A stretch of DNA of 18,658 nucleotides, taken from the NCBI GenBank assembly GCA_965662365.1, contig CBFIHR010000081.1, forward strand, positions 1 to 18,658. Direction: 5' to 3'. Source of the stretch: CAWVWD01 sp965662365. GTDB taxonomy: Bacteria > Bacteroidota > Bacteroidia > Chitinophagales > Saprospiraceae. Positions 1 through 6,976 of this stretch are shown here, one piece after another; position 1 is the first letter of the stretch, and each line of letters starts with the position of its first letter. The notes under the pieces were generated by a model. It was not told the origin of the DNA, ran no database searches, and saw nothing but the letters and a program-made list of their open reading frames with translations. Position numbers and translations under genes: made by a program.

Positions 1-1
1 A

Positions 2-349
2 GATAGTTATAATAAAGCAGAAGATTATTATGTAGAAGCAAAGGATTTATTAAATGTCTATTATAATGAAGCACCGTATTATAACGGTGTCAATATCACT
101 CGAACTGCTGATATACGAGATAAGTATGAGACAGCAAGAGATAATTATGAGAAGTACTACAATCGCTATTATCTTAGTGCAGGTATCACAGGAGTGATGA
201 CGATATCGGGCATTGTATTGACAAGTATTTATAACAAAAAGAAACGTCCTGTTTATGAAGGAGATAAAAGTAGTCCTTTCACTATGACAGACTGGCGAAT
301 AGATGTGATTGATAGAACGCCTGTGGTTTCTTTGAGTTTTACGTTTTAG
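2..349 (+). CDS. C-terminal part of a PEGA-like membrane/surface protein (5' end outside window)
   Basis: An open frame enters at base 2 and ends at TAG 347-349; the start lies upstream of the window. The 115 visible residues contain a Tyr- and charge-rich helical stretch (DSYNKAEDYYVEAKDLL, then EKYYNRYYLSAG), a hydrophobic segment (AGITGVMTISGIVLTSIY) that looks like one membrane helix, a basic KKKKR stop-transfer-like patch, and a terminal VVSLSFTF. The complete gene at 906-1649 shows the same layout: charged helix, AGF...TGVSTFF membrane segment, basic patch and a terminal NFSFTF. I therefore read the two as tandem paralogues separated by a lipoprotein gene. The aromatic C-terminus resembles the last strand of outer-membrane proteins, but no barrel is visible. 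Function unknown. Confidence 0.7.
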   Translation, partial: DSYNKAEDYYVEAKDLLNVYYNEAPYYNGVNITRTADIRDKYETARDNYEKYYNRYYLSAGITGVMTISGIVLTSIYNKKKRPVYEGDKSSPFTMTDWRIDVIDRTPVVSLSFTF

Positions 350-428
350 AAGATAAATTATAATTATTTGTAACTACTGTAAGGCGTAGCATTTAGTTCT
401 TGCAGTGGTTATATTATTGATATAAAAG

Positions 429-887
429 ATGATAAAAAGAATATTTATTTTGAGTTTACTATTTGTAGGCACTTTAGCTTTTCAAAGTTGTCTATCGAAT
501 GATATATTAGAGCATGACCTCACGAATACGAATCCTTTGGATTCTTCGTATGATGGTGAAAACTTTTGGACTGTTCAAAGTATAAGTACTCAAGCATATC
601 CTTGGGTCAATAAAGTAGAAGTATATATTCGTGTAGGTGTAGATTGGGATATGTTTGAACATATAAGCTCCGAAAATGACCTTGATTACGGTTTCTATTG
701 GATAAAAATGGATATTGTCGATACTGATAATAATATTGTGAAACGAGGAGAAACTCTAAATAGTACTATAACTTTTGATTTCGATGAAGATGTCTGGGCT
801 AATTTTGATATGTCCGAACATCATTATCATGTTCAAGGTATTTACCCTGATGGCAGAGCAGGAAAAGTATATGATGTTTATCCTTAA
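429..887 (+). CDS. Small secreted lipoprotein, function unknown
   Basis: This encodes 152 residues starting MIKRIFILSLLFVGTLAFQSC: a basic n-region, a hydrophobic core of about 13 residues, and a lipobox ending in Cys21, so a type II signal peptide and lipid anchoring are expected. The mature part is acidic and rich in Asp, Trp and Tyr (for example DWDMFEHISSENDLDYGFYW) and looks like a small beta-sandwich domain; no catalytic motif is visible. It lies 80 bp after the preceding gene and 18 bp before the PEGA-like gene at 906, so the three may be co-transcribed and act at the cell envelope. I do not recognise a named family. The signal peptide is seen directly; localisation is inferred. Confidence 0.8.
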   Translation: MIKRIFILSLLFVGTLAFQSCLSNDILEHDLTNTNPLDSSYDGENFWTVQSISTQAYPWVNKVEVYIRVGVDWDMFEHISSENDLDYGFYWIKMDIVDTDNNIVKRGETLNSTITFDFDEDVWANFDMSEHHYHVQGIYPDGRAGKVYDVYP

Positions 888-905
888 CAATTCAAAAATA
901 TATTA

Positions 906-1649
906 ATGAAACAAACAATTTTTACACTTTTAATTTTTTTTGGTGGACTTTCAGTGCTGTTTGGGCAACAGGATAGTGCAAGAGTAGGATTTATTCCTGT
1001 GACAGATTCTATTTATTATATTCAAATAGATGGTGTGACTTATCCGAACCTTGAAACCATTATGTTAGAGAAGCGAACTTATGATGTCAATATTTGGAGT
1101 CCTGGTCGTGTTGTGGTAGATACATTTCTTGATGTGAGTAATAAGAAAAGTTTATCATTTGTTGTTCCGCTTAACCACACTGAAGCATATAAAGAATATT
1201 TATATAAAATGAAAAAGTACAAGCGTAAAACTTTTACTAAATATGTTGTAGTACCAAGTACAATTGTAACTTCAACAGCTTATGCTTATTGGAATCAATC
1301 AAAGGCGGAAACGCTAAAAAAAGAAGCAGAGTATGTTCGTTTGGACTATGTAGCTTTAGAAAATCGTATTTACAGTTATAGACCAGAAATCCAAAGAGCA
1401 ATATGGGATTTAAAAAAAGAATATGCAGAGATGCAAGATCAAATATCAACGTATGAAAATAGACGTAAAGCAGGATTTATTGCAGCAGGTATATCTACAG
1501 GAGTCAGTACATTTTTTATAATGAGGATAAAAGCCCATAAGAAATCAAAACCGACTTATCAAACACAACCAAATCCGTTTGAGTTAAATACTATTGGGTT
1601 TAATTATAATCAAAACACACCAATGATTAATTTTAGTTTTACTTTTTAG
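906..1649 (+). CDS. PEGA-like domain protein with signal peptide and one membrane segment
   Basis: This encodes 247 residues. An N-terminal signal peptide ends near FG|QQDS (about residue 20). Residues of roughly 30-75 (YIQIDGVTYPNLETIML, then RTYDVNIWSPGRVVVDTFLD) have the pattern of a PEGA domain, a small beta domain of surface proteins in which a loaded phrase is followed by x-V-x-I-x-x-x-G. A charged helical region of about 60 residues follows, then a hydrophobic segment near 190-207 (AGFIAAGISTGVSTFFIM) and a basic patch. It ends in INFSFTF, as does the partial gene at the window start. The family assignment is by eye and moderate. It is the last gene before a strong terminator at 1674. 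Likely an envelope protein; no enzyme motif is visible. Confidence 0.75.
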   Translation: MKQTIFTLLIFFGGLSVLFGQQDSARVGFIPVTDSIYYIQIDGVTYPNLETIMLEKRTYDVNIWSPGRVVVDTFLDVSNKKSLSFVVPLNHTEAYKEYLYKMKKYKRKTFTKYVVVPSTIVTSTAYAYWNQSKAETLKKEAEYVRLDYVALENRIYSYRPEIQRAIWDLKKEYAEMQDQISTYENRRKAGFIAAGISTGVSTFFIMRIKAHKKSKPTYQTQPNPFELNTIGFNYNQNTPMINFSFTF

Positions 1650-1673
1650 TGTTTTCTGGGATAGCGACCATTC

Positions 1674-1717
1674 AAAATCGTGTGCTTAATCCTAATAGAT
1701 TGAGTACACGATTTTTT
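1674..1717. terminator. Strong hairpin terminator between convergent operons
   Basis: Two 18-nt arms (1674-1691 and 1698-1715) pair with only two G-T type mismatches around a 6-nt loop. The right arm runs into six T residues (1712-1717), giving a good intrinsic terminator for the + strand genes ending at 1649. The left arm begins with four A residues, so it can also act, more weakly, on the minus-strand operon that ends at 1719. Confidence 0.85.
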
Positions 1718-1718
1718 A

Positions 1719-2204
1719 TTACAAACGAAGGCTTGACATATAGATTTTTTCAGAATTTTCACACGCTAAACAATCAAGTGCATATTCAAAAAATAAATGC
1801 TGATTTTCAAGGGTAAAGTTACGCATTTTGACTTGAAAAGTATCTACAATATACTCTTTTTCAAGTAGATAACGAACGGTATTTTCTTCATAGAAATCGT
1901 ATTGAATCGTATGGTTCTTTTGATATATTTTGAAATTATAAGTATCTGTTTGTAAGCTGTCAGATATATTTATATCTCGCTCCAAAATTGTAATAAAATC
2001 CATTGTCGCTAACGTATCTGTAGTTTGTGTCTTATAATCTAAAAAGTCTTTATAAATCAACTCATACGCTACATAAGCCATACCGATGACGATAGTAGAA
2101 ATCGTGAGAACAGTGATGAGTTCGAGCATGGTGAAAGACGGCAGATATATTACGGCAGACGGCGGACGGCAGACGGACGCTTCGCTTGACGGTTTCTTTT
2201 TCAT
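1719..2204 (-). CDS. Prepilin-like protein with type IV pilin N-terminal segment
   Basis: This encodes 161 residues. Residues 23-46 read SFTMLELITVLTISTIVIGMAY: a Ser-Phe cleavage context, Thr, and a Glu (E28) at position +5 of the predicted mature chain, followed by a hydrophobic helix. This is the class III signal sequence of type IV pilins and type II secretion pseudopilins, processed by a prepilin peptidase. The cleavage residue before Phe is Ser rather than the usual Gly. The mature chain of about 138 residues fits a minor pilin or pseudopilin. The first about 22 residues are unusual because part of them (VCRPPSA) is encoded by a GACGGCAGA-type short repeat. The start ATG overlaps the stop of the upstream gene (2201-2204), so they are translationally coupled. 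Confidence 0.8.
   Translation of the reverse strand: MKKKPSSEASVCRPPSAVIYLPSFTMLELITVLTISTIVIGMAYVAYELIYKDFLDYKTQTTDTLATMDFITILERDINISDSLQTDTYNFKIYQKNHTIQYDFYEENTVRYLLEKEYIVDTFQVKMRNFTLENQHLFFEYALDCLACENSEKIYMSSLRL
2137..2192 (+). repeat. Short GC-rich tandem-like repeat (GGCAGACGG units) inside a prepilin leader
   Basis: The stretch contains several imperfect copies of CGGCAGACGG/CGGCGGACGG in otherwise AT-rich surroundings, ending in GCTTCGCTTGACGG. It is translated in frame as the N-terminal leader of the minus-strand prepilin-like gene. Such GGCAGACGG arrays are, from memory, a dispersed repeat type in Bacteroidota genomes. It is recognised by composition and repetition only. Confidence 0.7.
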
Positions 2205-2710
2205 TTTTTAATGAGTTTGTTGATGGTGACGATTGGTTTTTCTTGTGCTGGGATTATGGCAGTTACTTTTAAATGAATGAGGTTACTATTTTTATCATTT
2301 CGATTGATTTTAGTGTATGGTTGTACTGTTTTTTTAATAGTGAAACCGTTTCTTTCTATGGTTTCATCATAGTATGTTTTGTCTTGTTGTGTTTCTGCGA
2401 TGATTTGTTTTAGCGTGAGTTGTGCGTTGGTTGTTGCTTGGATATTGTCGGTGTTGTATATCATATCGAATGTTGATATAGCTATTCCGAAAGTGATGGT
2501 GAGTAGTACCATTGCGGTTATAGTTTCTATGATAGAGAAGGCTTTGAGTTTGTTGAACCCTCCCTCAATCCCTCCCTTAAAATGGAGGGAAGCCTGACGA
2601 CAGTACTCGAATGATTTAGATTCGAGTGCTGCTCCCTCTCCCTTTGAAGGGAGAGGGCTGGGGAGAGGGTTCAATACAGTTGGTTTAATCCAATTTAATA
2701 ATCTCTTCAT
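2201..2710 (-). CDS. Prepilin-like protein carrying an in-frame dispersed repeat in its leader
   Basis: This encodes 169 residues. Residues 54-80 (KLKAFSIIETITAMVLLTIT) form a class III signal: basic KLK, Ala57|Phe58 cleavage context, Glu62 at +5, then a hydrophobic helix. The mature part (about 112 residues) has the size of a small pseudopilin. Normal prepilin leaders are short; here it is 57 residues because a 122-bp palindromic element (2553-2674) is translated in frame, giving NPLPSPLPSKGEG and HFKGGIEGGFN. No other Met precedes the hydrophobic helix in this frame. The leader would be removed by prepilin peptidase, which may explain why the insertion is tolerated. The gene overlaps its upstream neighbour by 26 nt and its downstream neighbour by 4 nt. 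Confidence 0.8.
   Translation of the reverse strand: MKRLLNWIKPTVLNPLPSPLPSKGEGAALESKSFEYCRQASLHFKGGIEGGFNKLKAFSIIETITAMVLLTITFGIAISTFDMIYNTDNIQATTNAQLTLKQIIAETQQDKTYYDETIERNGFTIKKTVQPYTKINRNDKNSNLIHLKVTAIIPAQEKPIVTINKLIKK
2553..2674. repeat. 122-bp multi-hairpin dispersed element within the prepilin gene
   Basis: The element has inverted ends TTGAACCCT (2553-2561) and AGGGTTCAA (2666-2674). Inside are two further hairpins: ACTCGAAT (2605-2612) with ATTCGAGT (2620-2627), and a perfect CCCTCTCCCTT (2634-2644) with AAGGGAGAGGG (2647-2657) separated by only two bases. It is GC-rich compared with its surroundings and contributes 40 in-frame codons without a stop on the minus strand. The CTCTCCCTTTGAAGGGAGAG core is, to my recollection, a widespread Bacteroidota intergenic repeat. 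Confidence 0.8.
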
Positions 2711-3932
2711 TAACTTTCGTTTTTTCTAAAAAAGCAGGACTAATATAGTTAATTGGTCGCTGACTATTGTCGATTGTAATGTTAAATAAATGATTATCGT
2801 ATATTGAAGCAGCAGCTTGTGTTCTGAATCCTGCACAAGTGATGTTGCCGTGTATCGTTCCTTTGAGATTTACTTTTTCGTTGGTGTAAACTTGTCCTGT
2901 TATGGTTGCATTCTCTTTGATAATTAACGTTGGAATTTTAGGCGTTTCTTGTTTCTTAAATTGATAAATGCCCACTAAACCCTTAACTCGTGAATTTTTT
3001 TCGATGATAAAATTCTCCTGTAAATAATTTAAGGGTTCAGTTTTTAGAACCATTGTGATGCTTGGATACTCTAAATTCACATTTTCACCAATACGAATAA
3101 ACTTAGAAGCGAATGCTTGAATTTGCCCTTGAAATCCTTTATCTATCAAAATATAAGGTGCAATAACGATAACATTTTCCAAATGACATTTTGGACTAAT
3201 ATAAATCAAGCTATCTGCCATTAACATCACTTTCCCTTGAATATACTGTTTATCTAAATAAATTATATCATTTTGAATAATTAGCGTTTCATCATAAAAA
3301 GACTGTCGAATGGTATCTTGTAGTTGTGTGTTTGATTTTGGAAAACCATTTACGAAATAGTTGATAATTGGTAAAAAAGGAGCTTCGTTTGGTTTGGGAA
3401 TGTAGCGTTTGCTTTGGTTTTGTTTCCCGTCAAATAGTTTTGTTCCTACAAAACCTTGACCATTGACATACGCTCGTTTTGCCCCTGCACGAGGTAGATA
3501 AACATCGCCTTTAATGATAGTTTTTCCTGCTAAAGCTAATGGTTGATTATTATCTTTGAGATATAAAGCCGCTTTTTGCTCAGCTTTTAGCGGACTTCCA
3601 AATAGTTTTGCTTTTTGATATTCAATTCGTTTATTGGTAAAAGTTTTAAAGGTTTTCACTGTTCCTACTTGAAATAATCCCCACCAATATTTTTCGATGG
3701 TTAAACTATCTTCTTCATTATCGAATAAATCAATAGTTTGTTTTTCAATTTCAGAATTACTACTTCTTAGTATCTCTTCTCCTGATTGTAAATTGTTTAA
3801 AACTCGCTGTTCCCAAAGGTTATCTTGCAATTGTTGTTGCTGCAAATCAGATAACATCAACAAACTACCAATAATTAACGTAATGGCAAAAATGATAAAT
3901 AAGACGAATAATATGGCTCTTGATGGTAGCAT
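2685..3932 (-). CDS. Membrane-anchored beta-repeat protein in prepilin operon, function unknown
   Basis: This encodes 415 residues. The N-terminus (SRAILFVLFIIFAITLIIGS) is one membrane helix followed by a Gln-rich helix (SDLQQQQLQDN), an arrangement like PilX-type proteins, but it lacks the +5 Glu. The rest is rich in short beta strands. Residues about 225-290 and 330-365 have a six-residue-like periodicity (IIQNDIIYLDKQYIQGKVML; ATITGQVYTNEKVNLKGTI) typical of right-handed beta-helix or bactofilin-like folds. It is the first gene of the minus-strand operon with two prepilin-like genes and overlaps the next gene by 26 nt. This context suggests a role in a pilus- or pseudopilus-like envelope apparatus. 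No precise family is recognised. Confidence 0.75.
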   Translation of the reverse strand: MLPSRAILFVLFIIFAITLIIGSLLMLSDLQQQQLQDNLWEQRVLNNLQSGEEILRSSNSEIEKQTIDLFDNEEDSLTIEKYWWGLFQVGTVKTFKTFTNKRIEYQKAKLFGSPLKAEQKAALYLKDNNQPLALAGKTIIKGDVYLPRAGAKRAYVNGQGFVGTKLFDGKQNQSKRYIPKPNEAPFLPIINYFVNGFPKSNTQLQDTIRQSFYDETLIIQNDIIYLDKQYIQGKVMLMADSLIYISPKCHLENVIVIAPYILIDKGFQGQIQAFASKFIRIGENVNLEYPSITMVLKTEPLNYLQENFIIEKNSRVKGLVGIYQFKKQETPKIPTLIIKENATITGQVYTNEKVNLKGTIHGNITCAGFRTQAAASIYDNHLFNITIDNSQRPINYISPAFLEKTKVNEEIIKLD

Positions 3933-4154
3933 TGGATTGAATATATATTTTTTAATTATAACGAAGTTATTTATATTTAGGGTAGGACTGTTAATGTAAC
4001 TATTTTTCCAACGAAGATTATCAATCTCTAAACCAACTTTTGAGAAATTTTTAATTATTTTTTTGAGAAATAAGATTCAATTCCCGTAAAATACCCTTTG
4101 CAGAAATTGAAAATACAGTAATAACAACAGTTTCAAAAATCACACATTAAGCGA

Positions 4155-4349
4155 CTATGTTAGCTTTGAATCATATTCAGTCTCCTTTTGTTGAGGTGTA
4201 AACGCATCAAGTAGTGCTACAAAAAGAAAGAATACTATTATACCTAAAAATACATTCCGATAAAGGTTTGATGATTTTTTTGTGGAAGGAATACCTGTGT
4301 CGTACCCTTGTAGATTCGGCAAATCCAATGTAGATGAAAAGCTTTTCAT
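4155..4349 (-). CDS. Small single-pass membrane protein, hypothetical
   Basis: This encodes 64 residues from the ATG at 4349; a TTG two codons upstream is less likely as the start. A hydrophilic N-terminus of about 30 residues ending in STKKSS is followed by a hydrophobic segment (NVFLGIIVFFLFVALLDAF) of about 19 residues and a short charged tail (QQKETEYDSK). The pattern fits a small inner-membrane protein with the basic patch on the cytoplasmic side. No family is recognised and no partner is apparent. Small ORFs with hydrophobic runs can be spurious, so confidence is moderate. Confidence 0.45.
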   Translation of the reverse strand: MKSFSSTLDLPNLQGYDTGIPSTKKSSNLYRNVFLGIIVFFLFVALLDAFTPQQKETEYDSKLT

Positions 4350-4457
4350 GAGCAAATTGTTAGAAATTTATCAAAAATTAAATAAGTTTTTTAGAGCAAA
4401 GAAACTTCAATATACAGGAATTTGAGACAAGATGCAAGTGTAGCATTTATACGTATC

Positions 4458-4817
4458 TTAAATTCTGAAAATTGCAACCAATTTTTCCTTACCGTCTTGT
4501 ACTGCATAATAGCCATAATCATAACAGATGAATTCTGTCCGCTTATCCGTATTATTTGTTCTAAAATTGGTGACATAACCAAACTGAAAACCCTTAATTT
4601 TTAGTTCAATTTCTGATAGTTTTTCTCCTTCTAAACTCGCTAAAATATTTCTATTTTTCCGTAAAATATGATTCGTTGTTTTAGTCAATTCTCGAAATAC
4701 TCGACTTCGAGCATTATTTTTTTGTATTCGACAGTTATCAGAACAATATTTTTGGTTTAATCGCTTCAACATAAAGGTATTCAAGCAGTTAGGGCATTTT
4801 TCAGTTTCATTATTCAT
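4458..4817 (-). CDS. Small zinc-finger protein (CxxC...CxxxC), hypothetical
   Basis: This encodes 119 residues. The N-terminus has CPNC (C8, C11) and YCSDNCR (C25, C29), a treble-clef or zinc-ribbon-like CxxC-x13-CxxxC site of a type common in small Bacteroidota proteins. A basic region (KNNARSRVFRELTK) that could contact nucleic acid follows, then a beta-rich C-terminal half. It is monocistronic and faces the CRISPR locus, whose promoter region begins upstream of it. A perfect inverted repeat at 4840-4859 lies 23 bp before its start and could be an operator. Function unknown; DNA or RNA binding is an inference from the zinc site and basic patch. Confidence 0.7.
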   Translation of the reverse strand: MNNETEKCPNCLNTFMLKRLNQKYCSDNCRIQKNNARSRVFRELTKTTNHILRKNRNILASLEGEKLSEIELKIKGFQFGYVTNFRTNNTDKRTEFICYDYGYYAVQDGKEKLVAIFRI

Positions 4818-4839
4818 ATTAATTAATTTAGATTTAAAT

Positions 4840-4859
4840 GTATTAATCTGTGTTAATAC
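4840..4859. promoter_or_regulatory. Inverted repeat, possible operator of the zinc-finger gene
   Basis: GTATTAA (4840-4846) and TTAATAC (4853-4859) are perfect 7-bp arms around TCTGTG. The repeat lies upstream of the minus-strand start at 4817, within the divergent region shared with cas6-1. The AT-rich context makes chance palindromes more likely. Confidence 0.35.
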
Positions 4860-5009
4860 GAATTAATTTGGATAAAGTTACAAGAGATGAACATGATAGA
4901 TTATCATCAATAAATTTACTGTTGCGATTAAGTTGAAATAAAACGAACAATTCATTTCGCTTAATTTCTATAAAAACACTCCCTTTAAAAATTCAATTAT
5001 ATTGAAAAT

Positions 5010-5047
5010 TTGAAAAATAAAAAAGTAATATTTACCTTGTAGGTAAA
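5010..5047 (+). promoter_or_regulatory. Putative cas6-1 promoter overlapped by a palindrome
   Basis: A TTG at 5010-5012 is followed, 20 bases later, by TACCTTGT (5033-5040), close to the Bacteroidota TTG/TAnnTTTG promoter pattern. A 17-bp palindrome, TTTACCT-TGT-AGGTAAA (5031-5047), covers the -7 element and ends 19 bp before the cas6-1 ATG. A regulator bound there would block polymerase. The sequence differs from the palindrome next to the WYL gene, so it need not be the same regulator's site. Confidence 0.5.
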
Positions 5048-5066
5048 CAAAACTTAACTAACCTTT

Positions 5067-5834
5067 ATGCGACTAAATTTAACCTTTACGACACAAGTCG
5101 GTAGCATTCTCCCGATGAATTATACCTATCAATTGAGCGGGTTTGTTTACAAAACATTGCAACAAGCGAATGAAAAATATTCTCATTGGCTGCACAATGA
5201 AGGCTATCAACTTGGTAACAAACAATTCAAGTTATTTACCTTTTCTGAATTGAAATTACCAAAATATCAACGATATGAAGATCGGTTCGTTCTTCAGGGA
5301 AATACCTTGGGGTTAACGATTTCTTTCTACGCCGATGAAGCGATGAAAAATTTTGTTACCGGACTTTTTGAACAACAAACTTTTTTTATTCGGGATAAAA
5401 AGAGTCGAGTAGATTTCAAAGTAGCGTTTGTAGAAGTACAGCAAGAACCTATTTTCAAAGAGCAGATGCGTTTTCGTGCCGTTAGTCCAATTTGTGTAAC
5501 ACAACACGTTGAAGGTAGAAAACACGCTTCTTACCTCTCTCCTACTGTTCCTCAATACAGTGACTTGTTTTTCAAAAACTTAATCCATAAATATCAAGCC
5601 GCAAAGCCTGATGCTCCAACTTTCAATCTTGATGACTTGTCATTTCGCTTATACTCCGAGCGACCAAAATCCCGATTGCTTCATATCAAAGATTTTTCTA
5701 AGGAAGCAACTAAGGTTCGTGGCTTTTTATATGACTTTAAAGTGTCCGCACCTTCGAAGTTATTGGCATTTGGTTATGCTGCGGGGTTTGGGGAGAAAAA
5801 CTCGAGTGGTTTTGGTTGTGTGAAGGTGCTTTGA
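5067..5834 (+). CDS. cas6: Cas6 family CRISPR RNA endoribonuclease (first copy)
   Basis: Cas6 cuts CRISPR repeats in the precursor transcript to give mature guides with an 8-nt 5' tag. This 255-residue protein has the family layout: an N-terminal ferredoxin-like fold beginning MRLNLTFTT with LPMNYTYQLSGFVYKTL, the SHWLHNEGY segment whose H43 is the likely catalytic base (Y28 and K52/K55 are candidate partners), and the C-terminal glycine-rich loop GFGEKNSSGFG (240-250). It stands alone on the + strand, convergent with the WYL regulator and separated from the main cas operon, with its own promoter. Its codon use looks different from cas6-2. It may process other repeats or transcripts than cas6-2; which one serves the array here cannot be told from sequence. 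Confidence 0.92.
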   Translation: MRLNLTFTTQVGSILPMNYTYQLSGFVYKTLQQANEKYSHWLHNEGYQLGNKQFKLFTFSELKLPKYQRYEDRFVLQGNTLGLTISFYADEAMKNFVTGLFEQQTFFIRDKKSRVDFKVAFVEVQQEPIFKEQMRFRAVSPICVTQHVEGRKHASYLSPTVPQYSDLFFKNLIHKYQAAKPDAPTFNLDDLSFRLYSERPKSRLLHIKDFSKEATKVRGFLYDFKVSAPSKLLAFGYAAGFGEKNSSGFGCVKVL

Positions 5835-5860
5835 TTTTTTTTAATTCGTAAAGTTTTTTT

Positions 5861-5896
5861 GACAAGATTGACAAAATTAATAGGATTGATAGGATT
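5861..5896. repeat. Degenerate GACAGGATT-family dispersed repeat after cas6-1
   Basis: The stretch GACAAGATTGACAAAATT followed by AATAGGATTGATAGGATTTTTTT contains four AGGATT/AAGATT-type units spaced 9-10 bases apart. It is related to the better preserved GACAGGATTTACAGGATT elements at 14822 and 17117. It fills the 84-bp gap between cas6-1 and the convergent WYL gene. Confidence 0.55.
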
Positions 5897-5918
5897 TTTT
5901 TGATGGTTCTCTTACATA

Positions 5919-6881
5919 TCAATATTGACTTAAAGCATCTTTAAAATATTTAATTATGGAATTTTTCAATGATTCAGGTTTCAAGACTTTCACACCTTTT
6001 CCAAAGCTGACTAATTTTCGAGTTAGCTCAAAATTTGGTCTTAACTGCATTTCAACGATGAATTTATTTTCATCTTCCTGAATAATCGTGTAGGCATGAA
6101 ATGGTTTTGATTTAAAGAAACGAGTTTGTGTTGGTTGAAATTCAAGGATAACCGTTTCAATCTTGTTTTCTAAATCAACACCGATTCCATAAGTAAATTC
6201 ATAGTGTTTTTCAATATCGAAATCTTTTGGAATATCATAAAAGTGATTGGTTAAAGTAGGTTTGTTAATAATCCTATCTAATGCAAAAGTTGTAATAGAA
6301 TTTTCCTTTGGTAAAAAACCAATGGCATACCAACGGTTAGAATGTTCTTTGATAAAGTAGGGTTGAAAAGCGTGAGTTAAAGACTTCGTAGCGTAAGTTG
6401 ATAAATATTCAAATTTGATCATTTGAGTATTTTCGATAGCTTCCAAGAATATTTGGATATGTTCTGTTCCTTTATAATAAGGCACTTTTTCAAAGTGAAT
6501 AGGTGATGTTTTATTATCACTTGATTTGTAGCGAAATGAGTTTTCTATTTTATAATAAATTCCTTCAAAGTCTTTGTAAACGTCTAAATGTTTGAATTGA
6601 GCAAGTGTTTTAAAAGCAACTTTTAATTTCAGATAATCATTTCGAGTTAATTTTAAATCATTGGCTAATTCAAAATCTTCGGTATAAATGTATGCTTTAA
6701 GTTTTCTATCATTTTTAATAGGAGCATCAAAAGCATCACGCATATAAATTATATCATTCTTTAATTGACTTTTACTGACTTCGCAAAGGTGTATTAGTTC
6801 ATCTAAAGTCGCACCTCGACTGCCTCTCAATTTTATTCTATCATGGATTTTCTGATAACGTTCGTATTGATATTTGTTCAT
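5919..6881 (-). CDS. WYL-domain transcriptional regulator
   Basis: This encodes 320 residues. Residues about 8-60 form a winged helix-turn-helix (GATLDELIHLCEVSKSQLKN as recognition region). Residues about 140-210 match the WYL sensor domain: IKFEYLST, PYFIKEHSNRWYAIGFL with R183-W184-Y185 (the third residue is Ala, not Leu), and TTFALDRI. Residues about 240-320 form the C-terminal WCX-like beta-alpha domain. WYL regulators control many CRISPR-Cas and other defence loci and are thought to respond to nucleic-acid-like or nucleotide ligands. The gene is divergent from the cas6-2 to cas3 operon with a 95-bp shared promoter region holding a palindrome (6920-6944), so autoregulation plus control of the effector operon is the simplest inference. 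Confidence 0.9.
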   Translation of the reverse strand: MNKYQYERYQKIHDRIKLRGSRGATLDELIHLCEVSKSQLKNDIIYMRDAFDAPIKNDRKLKAYIYTEDFELANDLKLTRNDYLKLKVAFKTLAQFKHLDVYKDFEGIYYKIENSFRYKSSDNKTSPIHFEKVPYYKGTEHIQIFLEAIENTQMIKFEYLSTYATKSLTHAFQPYFIKEHSNRWYAIGFLPKENSITTFALDRIINKPTLTNHFYDIPKDFDIEKHYEFTYGIGVDLENKIETVILEFQPTQTRFFKSKPFHAYTIIQEDENKFIVEMQLRPNFELTRKLVSFGKGVKVLKPESLKNSIIKYFKDALSQY

Positions 6882-6919
6882 AGGAATTGATTTTTTCGAT
6901 GATATTTCAAACTTATTTT

Positions 6920-6944
6920 TTCCGTATAGATAGGCTGTACGGAA
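6920..6944. promoter_or_regulatory. Likely operator of the WYL regulator in the divergent promoter region
   Basis: Perfect 7-bp inverted arms TTCCGTA (6920-6926) and TACGGAA (6938-6944) are separated by 11 bases, so the half-site centres lie about two helical turns apart. The site sits 39 bp from the WYL start and 33 bp from the cas6-2 start. Its GC content stands out from the AT-rich surroundings. It covers the place where the -33 element of the cas6-2 promoter would lie, so binding could repress or replace -33 recognition. Confidence 0.6.
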
Positions 6945-6950
6945 CGCCTT

Positions 6951-6958
6951 TATGTTTG
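6951..6958 (+). promoter_or_regulatory. -7 element of the effector operon promoter (TATGTTTG)
   Basis: TATGTTTG is an exact match to the Bacteroidota TAnnTTTG element and lies 18 bp before the cas6-2 ATG, implying a very short 5' leader. No good TTG -33 element is present at the expected distance; the inverted repeat 6920-6944 occupies that place. Confidence 0.55.
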
Positions 6959-6976
6959 CATTAAATATAAAAACAG

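Noticed and set aside
3958..3970. ATAAC-GAA-GTTAT palindrome resembling a lox half-site
   Set aside because: Only a 13-bp palindrome in AT-rich DNA, no second arm or spacer and no recombinase nearby; chance is the simpler explanation.
4391..4604. Short overlapping open frames on both strands over the zinc-finger gene
   Set aside because: They lack domain patterns and overlap the better supported CxxC...CxxxC gene at 4458-4817.
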